DNA of 21,517 bases from Streptomyces chattanoogensis (GTDB lineage: Bacteria; Actinomycetota; Actinomycetes; Streptomycetales; Streptomycetaceae). A model generated the notes under the pieces. It saw only the letters and a program-made list of their open reading frames with translations. It was not told the DNA's origin and did no database searches. The DNA lies in assembly GCF_001294335.1 (NCBI RefSeq), contig NZ_LGKG01000184.1, forward strand, positions 1 to 21,517, in the 5' to 3' direction. A program made the position numbers and the translations under genes. Positions 15,745 to 21,517 of the stretch are shown here, in pieces; the stretch's first letter is position 1, and every line of letters begins with the position of its first letter.

Positions 15745-15759
15745 CACCGCCGGTCGATG

Positions 15760-15799
15760 CGCCGGGGCCCGGGAACCGTACGGTTCCCGGGCCCCGGCG
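15760..15799. terminator. 40-bp perfect palindrome, bidirectional terminator after ceoC
   Basis: Bases 15760-15779 (CGCCGGGGCCCGGGAACCGT) are exactly reverse-complementary to 15780-15799. It sits between the convergent stops of ceoC (15744) and the DUF3159 gene (15834). It is the strongest hairpin in the window, but lacks a T-run, as is common for Streptomyces terminators. Confidence 0.85.
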
Positions 15800-15833
15800 T
15801 TTGCCGTATCCGCGCCTGCCGTCTCGGCGCTTG

Positions 15834-16709
15834 TCAGCGGCGGTGGCGCGGCCCCCGCGGGCGCTCCGCGGCCTCCGCGGCGGCCTCGGCCGTGACATCC
15901 CCGAACACGTCGTCGGCGACGGCGTCCAGGACCTCGCGCTGCTTCGCGGCCTCCCGCTCCGCCTTCTCCCGCTCCTCCTCCGCCTCCATCTCGGCGAAGA
16001 CGTCGATCGGCGCGGGCGCCTTCGTCAGGAAGATCCAGGTCAGCCAGAGCGCGAGCAGGAACGGCGGCAGCTTCAGCGCCACCAGCACCCAGCCGAACTG
16101 CGTGGTGTCCGCCCACCAGTACAGCGGGAAGAGAATCGCGCACTTGGCGAGCAGGATCAGCCCCCAGGCCCAGCTGGCCTTGGCATAGGCCTTCTTGCGG
16201 CCCGGGTTGCGGGTGCGCCAGGAGAGGTTCTCCTTGAACACCGGGCCCAGGATCAGGCCGATCAGCGGGACGCCCGCCAGCGTGGTGATGATGTAGGCGA
16301 GGGCCAGGCCGAGGGTGTAGAGCATGCCCGGCAGATAGAAGTCCTTGGCGTTGCCGGTCATCATCGCGAAGACGACGCCGAAGGCCACCCCGAAAACACC
16401 GCTGAAGGCGTGCTTGACGGTGTCCCGGCGGATCAGGCGGACGGCGGTGAGCACCAGGGAGACGGCCAGCGCGGCGATCGCCGAGATGTGCAGGTCCTTG
16501 TTGACCGTGAAGATCGCGACGAAGAGCAGGCCGGGGAGAACGGTCTCCACCGTGCCGCGGATGCCGCCGAAGGCATCGAAGAGTGCCTTCTCGGTCACCG
16601 CTCTGCCGTCGGCGTCCTGGGCCGCCTCGGATCCGGCGGGCGCGGCCGCCCCGGAGGCGGCGGCGTCGGTGGTGGGTCGGTCGGTGGTCGGTCGGTCGTA
16701 AGACGGCAC
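15834..16709 (-). CDS. DUF3159 family integral membrane protein
   Basis: A 291-residue membrane protein of unknown function, conserved in actinobacteria. An N-terminal low-complexity segment includes the duplicated DRPTTD/RPTTD. About six transmembrane helices follow (roughly 55-70, 75-93, 103-117, 127-157, 179-198, 206-228). The family-typical parts are AFGGIRGTVETVLPGLLFVAIF (46-67) and FKENLSWRTRNPGRKKAY (158-175). A charged Glu/Lys/Arg-rich cytosolic tail runs from 236 to 291. Start is GTG at 16707-16709 with AGGAG 6 bases upstream. It begins 3 bases after the stop of the OB-fold gene, so both are one operon. The pair lies next to ceoBC as in M. tuberculosis (Rv2693c-Rv2694c, from memory). 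That long-lived association hints at a role in K+ or envelope homeostasis, but no activity is known to me. Confidence 0.88.
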   Translation of the reverse strand: MPSYDRPTTDRPTTDAAASGAAAPAGSEAAQDADGRAVTEKALFDAFGGIRGTVETVLPGLLFVAIFTVNKDLHISAIAALAVSLVLTAVRLIRRDTVKHAFSGVFGVAFGVVFAMMTGNAKDFYLPGMLYTLGLALAYIITTLAGVPLIGLILGPVFKENLSWRTRNPGRKKAYAKASWAWGLILLAKCAILFPLYWWADTTQFGWVLVALKLPPFLLALWLTWIFLTKAPAPIDVFAEMEAEEEREKAEREAAKQREVLDAVADDVFGDVTAEAAAEAAERPRGPRHRR

Positions 16710-16712
16710 CGG

Positions 16713-17111
16713 CTACTCCTGTCCGAGCGGTCGGAGTTCGTACTTCGGGTTGAAGAGCACCCGGCGTCCGTGACTCATGGAGACCCGGCCCGAGGCGATG
16801 AGCTTACGGCCCGGCTCTATCCCGACGATGGAGCGGCGGCCAAGCCACACCACATCGAGGGCGGCGGAACCGTCGAACAGCTCCGCCTCCAGCGCGGGCA
16901 CACCGGCGCGCGGCCGCAGCGTGACATGCCGCAGGGTGCCGGTCACCTTCACTATCTGGCGGTCGTCGCAGTCGCAGATGCGCGTGCACCCCGTCTCCTG
17001 CGTGTCCTGCTGCAGCTCGGCACTCTGCAGCTCCTCCTCGGAGGAGGACAGCCTGTCGAGCATCCGGCGGAAGCGACCGGCCGGCTTCTCGGATCGGGTC
17101 CCTGCACTCAT
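16713..17111 (-). CDS. Small OB-fold nucleic-acid-binding-like protein
   Basis: A 132-residue protein. The first 50 residues are helical and charged (LDRLSSSEEELQSAELQQ), ending in a Cys cluster GCTRICDCDD (Cys42, Cys46, Cys48). Residues 53-127 form an OB-fold of the RecG-wedge type: VKVTGTLRHVTLRP, LEAELFDGSAALDVVWLGR, IEPGRKLIASGRVS, RRVLFNPKYEL. OB-folds of this kind bind single-stranded nucleic acid, and the three cysteines could hold a metal or form disulfides. The ATG at 17109-17111 has only a close GGGGA ahead. The gene is directly followed by the DUF3159 gene. Function is unknown. Confidence 0.87.
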   Translation of the reverse strand: MSAGTRSEKPAGRFRRMLDRLSSSEEELQSAELQQDTQETGCTRICDCDDRQIVKVTGTLRHVTLRPRAGVPALEAELFDGSAALDVVWLGRRSIVGIEPGRKLIASGRVSMSHGRRVLFNPKYELRPLGQE

Positions 17112-17177
17112 ATCCCCAGCGTACCGGTGGACCCTGACAGGGATCACGGCCTGCGCCCCCGCAATCCCGGCAGCGCC

Positions 17178-17327
17178 CCCCCCGGCCGCACCCCCGCCCT
17201 CACTGCTCGAACCGGTATCCCATCCCCGGCTCCGTGATGCTGCATCCCCCGGGGGCAACCCCCGGCCCCCCGGCCACACCCCCGCCCTCACTGCTCGAAC
17301 CGGTATCCCATCCCCGGCTCCGTGATG
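17178..17327. repeat. 62-bp direct repeat duplicating the 3' end of kdpE
   Basis: Copies at 17178-17239 and 17266-17327 (period 88 bp) differ at one base (G17188 / A17276). The right copy contains the real last 13 codons or so, the TGA of kdpE and its flank. The left copy repeats the codons for ITEPGMGYRFEQ and the stop as a non-coding remnant downstream. The spacer between them holds a hairpin. It arose by a recent tandem duplication. Confidence 0.9.
17249..17265 (-). terminator. Hairpin downstream of kdpE
   Basis: CCGGGGG and CCCCCGG form a 7-bp stem with a CAA loop, 23 bp after the kdpE stop and inside the spacer between the two 62-bp repeat copies. Confidence 0.5.
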
Positions 17328-17971
17328 AAGTGCCGCGGATGCGACGGATCGCCCTCCAGCTTGCGGCGGAGCTGGGCCATGTAGACCCGCAGATAGTTGG
17401 TCTCGGTGCCGTACGAGGGCCCCCACACCTCCTGGAGCAGCTGCTTCTGGCTGACCAGGCGGCCCTGGTTGCGGACCAGGACCTCCAGGAGGTGCCACTC
17501 GGTGGGGGTGAGGCGGATGTCGCGGCCGCCGCGGTTGACCTTCTTCGCGGCGAGGTCGACGGTGAAACCGTCCGTCTCGACGATCACCTCGTCCTCGGCG
17601 GGCCCGGTCGGCTCGGCCCGCCGTACCGCGGCCCGCAACCGGGCCAGCAGCTCGTCCATGCCGAACGGCTTGGTGACGTAGTCGTCCGCGCCCGCGTCCA
17701 GCGCCTCGACCTTCTCGTCCGAGGTCTGCCGGGCGGAGAGCACCAGGATCGGCACCCGCGTCCAGCCGCGCAGCCCCTTGATCACCTCGACTCCGTCCAT
17801 GTCGGGCAGGCCGAGGTCGAGGACGACGACATCGGGGTGGCGGGCGGCGGCGAGTTTGAGGGCGGTGGCCCCGTCGGGGGCGGCATCCACCTCGTACTTG
17901 CGCGCTTTCAGGTTGATCACGAGGGCGCGGACGATCTGCGGCTCGTCATCGACCACAAGCACCCGGTTCAC
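17288..17971 (-). CDS. kdpE: Response regulator KdpE (OmpR/PhoB family)
   Basis: A 227-residue transcription factor. In the receiver domain (1-120) the acidic pair Asp8/Asp9, phospho-acceptor Asp52 (VVVLDLGLPDMDG), Ser79 and Lys101 (TKPF) are all present. The C-terminal winged helix contains LTPTEWHLLEVLVRNQGRLVSQKQLLQEVWG and YLRVYMAQLRRKLE, and ends EPGMGYRF as is typical of KdpE. It is phosphorylated by KdpD under K+ limitation or osmotic stress and activates the kdp transporter genes, wherever these lie. The GTG at 17969-17971 has AGGGAG 7-8 bases upstream. It starts 79 bp downstream of kdpD on the same strand. Its 3' end has been duplicated downstream without changing the protein. Confidence 0.95.
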   Translation of the reverse strand: MNRVLVVDDEPQIVRALVINLKARKYEVDAAPDGATALKLAAARHPDVVVLDLGLPDMDGVEVIKGLRGWTRVPILVLSARQTSDEKVEALDAGADDYVTKPFGMDELLARLRAAVRRAEPTGPAEDEVIVETDGFTVDLAAKKVNRGGRDIRLTPTEWHLLEVLVRNQGRLVSQKQLLQEVWGPSYGTETNYLRVYMAQLRRKLEGDPSHPRHFITEPGMGYRFEQ

Positions 17972-18050
17972 TGGCGTTCTCCCTTGTGGTTACGGTGTGT
18001 GGCTTCCCGTCGGGCCGGGCCCGCGGGAGGGTTCGTGGGGGTGGCCGGCC

Positions 18051-20606
18051 TCATGTGACGGCCTCGGCCGGGACATCGGGGCGGACCGGCGGACCGCCGA
18101 GCGCGGCCCGCAGCGTCAGCACCATGGTCATTCCTCCTCCGGGCGTGTCCTCGGCGGCGAGGGTGCCGCCCATCGCCTCCGCGAAACCGCGGGCGACGGC
18201 GAGTCCCAGGCCCACTCCGGCGCCGCGCGGGGCGTCGCCGTAGCGCTGGAAGGGTGCGAAGATCCGGTCCTTGGCACTGTCCGGGACGCCCGGTCCGCGG
18301 TCGGCGATCCGCACCTCCACCCGGTCGCCGAGCGCGCTGGCCGAGACCAGCACCGTCTCCCCGTCCGGGCTGTATTTGACGGCGTTCTCGACGAGGTTGG
18401 CGACCGAACGTTCCAGCAGCCCCGGGTCGACGGCGACGATCGGCAGCTCCTCGGGGATGTCGAGGGTGACGCTCCCTTCGGGTACGCCGCCGAGCGCCAT
18501 CGGGACCACCTCGTCGAGGTCGATCTCGCGGATCAGCGGGGTGACCGTGCCGGTCTGCAGCCGGGACATGTCCAGGAGGTTGCCCACCAGATGGTCGAGC
18601 CGGTCGGCGCCCGCCTCGATACCCGCCAGCAGCTCCTTCTCGTCCTCCTCGGACCAGGCGACGTCATCGGAGCGCAGCGAAGTGACCGACGCCTTGATAC
18701 TCGCCAGCGGGGTCCGCAGGTCATGGCTGACCGCGGCCAGCAGCGCCGTCCTGATGCGGTTGCCCTCCGCCAGCTCACGGGCCCGCTCCGCCTCGCCCAC
18801 CAGCCGCTGCCGGTCGAGGACGACGGCGGCCTGGGCGGCGAACGCGGCCAGCACCCGGCGGTCCTCCGCGGGCAGCACCCGGCCGGACAGCGCCAGCGCC
18901 ATGTGGTCACCCACCGGCATGTCGACATCGGCGTCCTCGGGACGTGCGGGCGGCGCGCCGGTGTCCGTACCGCCGGCCCGGCCCGCACAGGTCCACGGTT
19001 CGACGTCGCCGGCGCGCTCCAGCAGCACCACCGTCTCCATGCCGAAGGTCTCCCGGACCCGCTCCAGCAGCGCGTCCAGGGTCGTCTCACCACGCAGCAC
19101 GCTGCCCGCCAGGAAGGACAGGATTTCCGACTCGGCGCGCAGCCGGGCGGCCTGGTGGGTACGGCGGGCGGCGAGATCCACCACGGAGGCGACCGATACG
19201 GCCACCGCGAAGAAGATCACGATGGCGACGATGTTCTTGGGGTCGCTGATCGTGAGGGTGTGGGTGGGTGGCGTGAAGTAGAAGTTGAGCAGCAGCGAGC
19301 CCACGGCGGCCGAGGCCAGCGCCGGCAGCTGCCCGCCCAGGAGCGCCGAGACGACCGTGAGGAAGAGGAAGAGCAGCACGTCGTTGGCCAGCCCCGGGCC
19401 GTCGACGAGGCTGGTGAGCAGCAGCGACAGCAGCACCGGACCGGCCACACCGACCAGCCAGCCGGCCACGATCCGGGCCCGCCCCAGCCGCGCCCCGCGC
19501 GCCACCGGCAGGCCGCGGCCCTTGGCCACCTCGTCGTGCGTCACGATGTGCACATCGAGGTCGGGCCCCGATTCACGGGCGACCGTGGCCCCCACACCCG
19601 GCCCGAAGATGTACTGCCAGGCCTTGCGGCGGCTCGACCCGAGCACGATCTGGGTGGCGTTCACCCCGCGCGCGAACTCCAGCAGGGCGACCGGTATGTC
19701 GTCGCCGATGACGTGATGGAACGTACCGCCGAGGTCCTCCACCAGCGTGCGCTGGACGGCGAGTTCCTTCGGCGAGGCCGAGGTCAGCCCGTCGCTGCGC
19801 GCGATATAGACGGCGAGCACCTCGCTCCCCGACCCCTTGGCCGCCATCCGGGCCGCGCGGCGGATCAGCGTACGGCCCTCGGGGCCGCCGGTCAGCCCGA
19901 CGACGATGCGCTCCCGTGCCTGCCACGTCGAACGGATCGAATGCTCCGCCCGGTACTCCTGCAGATACTCGTCCACCCGGTCGGCGACCCACAGCAGCGC
20001 CAGCTCGCGCAGCGCGGTGAGGTTGCCCGGCCGGAAGTAGTTGGAGAGCGCGGCATCCACCTTGTCGGACTGATAGATGTTGCCGTGCGCCATCCGGCGG
20101 CGGAGCGCCTGTGGCGACATGTCGACCAGTTCGATCTGGTCGGCGCGACGCACCACTTCGTCCGGAACGGTCTCCTGCTGACGCACACCCGTTATCGACT
20201 CGACGACATCCCCGAGTGACTCCAGATGCTGGATGTTGACGGTCGAGATCACATCGATCCCGGCTTCCAGCAGCTCCTCGATGTCCTGCCAGCGCTTGCC
20301 GTTGCGCGAACCGGGGACATTGGTGTGCGCGAGCTCATCGACCAGGGCCACGGCCGGCCGTCGTTCCAGCACCGCGTCCACGTCCATTTCGGTGAACGAC
20401 GTACCGCGGTACTCCAGGTCCCGGCGCGCGATGTGCTCCAGCCCGTGCAGCATCACTTCGGTGCGCGGCCGGCCGTGGTGCTCGACGAACCCCACCACGA
20501 GATCCGTACCGCGCTCCACGCGCCGGTGTGCCTCGGACAGCATCGCGTACGTCTTGCCGACGCCCGGTGCCGCGCCGAGATATATCCGTAGCTTGCCGCG
20601 TGCCAT
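18051..20606 (-). CDS. kdpD: Sensor histidine kinase KdpD
   Basis: An 851-residue membrane sensor of K+ and turgor. Domains in order: an N-terminal KdpD domain with Walker A GAAPGVGKT (11-19) and Walker-B-like VALVDELAHTN (86-96); a USP domain (about 232-360, VVGLTGGPEG, VLGSSRRKAW); four transmembrane helices (about 377-480); a GAF-like region (about 495-600); a HisKA domain with phospho-acceptor His628 (SHDLRTP); and HATPase_c with Asn741 (NLVENAVKY), DRGPGV (769-774) and GVGLGL (797-802). All kinase residues are intact and length is normal. It is upstream of kdpE in one operon. kdpFABC, the usual partners, are not adjacent: the DNA upstream leads to the divergent acetyltransferase gene. 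The ATG at 20604-20606 has only a weak GGGG two bases upstream, and TAAGAC/GACAAT nearby hints at a short leader. Confidence 0.96.
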   Translation of the reverse strand: MARGKLRIYLGAAPGVGKTYAMLSEAHRRVERGTDLVVGFVEHHGRPRTEVMLHGLEHIARRDLEYRGTSFTEMDVDAVLERRPAVALVDELAHTNVPGSRNGKRWQDIEELLEAGIDVISTVNIQHLESLGDVVESITGVRQQETVPDEVVRRADQIELVDMSPQALRRRMAHGNIYQSDKVDAALSNYFRPGNLTALRELALLWVADRVDEYLQEYRAEHSIRSTWQARERIVVGLTGGPEGRTLIRRAARMAAKGSGSEVLAVYIARSDGLTSASPKELAVQRTLVEDLGGTFHHVIGDDIPVALLEFARGVNATQIVLGSSRRKAWQYIFGPGVGATVARESGPDLDVHIVTHDEVAKGRGLPVARGARLGRARIVAGWLVGVAGPVLLSLLLTSLVDGPGLANDVLLFLFLTVVSALLGGQLPALASAAVGSLLLNFYFTPPTHTLTISDPKNIVAIVIFFAVAVSVASVVDLAARRTHQAARLRAESEILSFLAGSVLRGETTLDALLERVRETFGMETVVLLERAGDVEPWTCAGRAGGTDTGAPPARPEDADVDMPVGDHMALALSGRVLPAEDRRVLAAFAAQAAVVLDRQRLVGEAERARELAEGNRIRTALLAAVSHDLRTPLASIKASVTSLRSDDVAWSEEDEKELLAGIEAGADRLDHLVGNLLDMSRLQTGTVTPLIREIDLDEVVPMALGGVPEGSVTLDIPEELPIVAVDPGLLERSVANLVENAVKYSPDGETVLVSASALGDRVEVRIADRGPGVPDSAKDRIFAPFQRYGDAPRGAGVGLGLAVARGFAEAMGGTLAAEDTPGGGMTMVLTLRAALGGPPVRPDVPAEAVT

Positions 20607-20923
20607 GGCCCCATTGTCTTACGTGAAGGCCGCCCCCACCGGGCTGGACCTGCTGCGACCCTACAGACCCCACAGCGGGATAAAAGCCGCAGGTGGCGGC
20701 TTTGCGCCTGGTTTTGACGCGACTCTGATACGGAGGGAGCCGCGCCCCCAGGGGCCGGCCGCGGTGGCGTGAAAGGCGCACTTGGGCGGCCTGATACGGG
20801 CGCTCGGGCGGGCCTGGCACGTCGGCTGATGCCCCCAGCCGGACCGGCCGCCCTCCCCAGCCCTGCGCACCCGCCGTCGGAACGCCCTCGCCCGGTCGCG
20901 CACCGACTGCGAGGATGACCCGC
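20607..20923. other. Divergent intergenic region kdpD / acetyltransferase, with small hairpin
   Basis: 317 bp with no convincing gene. AAAGCCGC (20683-20690) and GCGGCTTT (20696-20703) form an 8-bp perfect stem with a 5-base loop. CTGATACGG occurs twice in direct orientation (20725-20733 and 20791-20799). Either could be regulatory, and no strong -35/-10 pair was found for either gene. Confidence 0.4.
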
Positions 20924-21466
20924 ATGACCGAGTTACGTATCGCCCGTACGGCCCATACCGCCGATCTGGACGCCGCCACCCTCGAGGCCGCCCGCACCCT
21001 GCTGTTCGACGTCTTCGACGACATGACCGAGGACGACTGGGAACACTCGCTCGGCGGCATCCATGCCCTGGTCCACGAAGACGGCGAACTCATCGGCCAC
21101 TCGTCCGTCGTACGGCGCCACCTGGTGCACGGTGGCCGGGCGCTGCGCTGCGGCTATGTGGAAGGCGTCGGCGTCCGCGCGGACCACCGGGGCAGGGGGC
21201 ACGGCGCGGCCATGATGAACGCCCTCGAGCGGGTGATACGCGGCGCCTACGACTTCGGCGCCCTGGGCGCGGACCGCGAGGTCGCACGCTTCTACACGAG
21301 ACGCGGCTGGCAGCTGTGGCGCGGCAGCTCCTGGGCCCTGACCCCGGCCGGCATCCGCCGCACCCCCGACGAGGACGGCGCCATCTACGTCCTGCCGACC
21401 GCGGCCGCCCCTCTCGACCTCGACGCGGACCTTACGTGTGACTGGCGCGAGGGGAATGTCTGGTAG
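20924..21466 (+). CDS. Aminoglycoside 2'-N-acetyltransferase, AAC(2')-I type GNAT
   Basis: A 180-residue GNAT enzyme that transfers acetyl from acetyl-CoA to the 2'-amino group of aminoglycosides such as gentamicin or tobramycin. It aligns by eye along its whole length with mycobacterial AAC(2')-Ic (181 residues, from memory). Shared blocks are HTADLD, DWEHSLGGIHALV, RCGYVEGVGVRADHRGRGHG (the last with the acetyl-CoA pyrophosphate loop), RGAYDFGAL, ARFYTRRGW, RTPDEDGAIYVLP and CDWREGNVW. The ATG at 20924 is favoured over the one at 20915 because GAGGA lies 8 bases before it, whereas it abuts the other. Codon 4 is TTA (20933-20935), the rare Streptomyces leucine codon read by the bldA tRNA, so translation is probably tied to development. 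Whether it gives resistance or has a housekeeping substrate is not decided by sequence. Confidence 0.93.
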   Translation: MTELRIARTAHTADLDAATLEAARTLLFDVFDDMTEDDWEHSLGGIHALVHEDGELIGHSSVVRRHLVHGGRALRCGYVEGVGVRADHRGRGHGAAMMNALERVIRGAYDFGALGADREVARFYTRRGWQLWRGSSWALTPAGIRRTPDEDGAIYVLPTAAAPLDLDADLTCDWREGNVW

Positions 21467-21490
21467 GGGGCGGGCTGTCTCCCCCGCCTT
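21467..21490 (+). terminator. Possible terminator after the acetyltransferase gene
   Basis: GGCGGG (21469-21474) pairs with CCCGCC (21483-21488) over an 8-base loop, with two G-T pairs extending the stem, directly after the TAG stop and followed by a pyrimidine-rich tract. Confidence 0.4.
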
Positions 21491-21517
21491 CCTTCCCTCC
21501 CCCGCCCCCGGGGCCGG

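Overview
The window is high-GC DNA with codon usage, GTG starts and gene families typical of Streptomyces (an AfsA-type butyrolactone synthase, ArpA/ScbR-type TetR receptors, CeoB/CeoC, DUF3159, a TTA codon in an accessory gene). Species cannot be fixed from sequence alone. It falls into two halves: an accessory signalling island (about 0.8-8.2 kb) and a conserved potassium-homeostasis locus (about 8.2-20.6 kb). The left edge carries the 3' end of a carB, and the right edge an aminoglycoside acetyltransferase gene.

Left half. The carB fragment (2-964 +) runs into a convergent three-gene operon on the minus strand. That operon encodes a small zinc-ribbon-like protein, a 73-residue helix-turn-helix protein and a PLP-dependent trans-sulfuration enzyme, with start and stop codons overlapping or nearly so. 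Divergent from it is an IS701-like DDE 'transposase' gene (3144-4379 +) that lacks two of the three expected catalytic acids and shows no terminal repeats. Next come a TetR regulator (4665-5339 +), an SDR oxidoreductase (5428-6201 -), a canonical gamma-butyrolactone receptor (6420-7043 -) and, divergent from the receptor, an AfsA-type synthase (7253-8197 +). The synthase should make the signal precursor, the SDR may act in its reduction, and the receptor should repress through AT-rich operators. Two such operator-like sites share 15 of 17 bases: one between the receptor and afsA genes, the other about 4 kb away between the small operon and the transposase-like gene. This suggests one signal circuit controls both ends of the island.

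Right half. The order RNA methyltransferase (TRAM/TrmA type), KimA-like APC permease, ceoB, ceoC, DUF3159 and OB-fold protein matches, from memory, the M. tuberculosis Rv2689c-Rv2694c neighbourhood, so this part looks like old actinobacterial core. Here a 705-residue protein with two RCK regions around a two-helix membrane segment is inserted between the permease and ceoB. The sensor kinase/response regulator pair kdpD-kdpE follows, without kdpFABC in view. No TrkH/TrkG channel is present, so the KimA-like permease is the obvious partner for the RCK proteins. At the right end is an AAC(2')-I aminoglycoside 2'-N-acetyltransferase gene with a TTA (bldA-dependent) leucine codon at position 4.

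Convergent and tandem gene ends are marked by strong hairpins, including a 40-bp perfect palindrome after ceoC. The 3' end of kdpE is duplicated as a 62-bp direct repeat. No rRNA, tRNA, CRISPR array or complete insertion sequence was seen.
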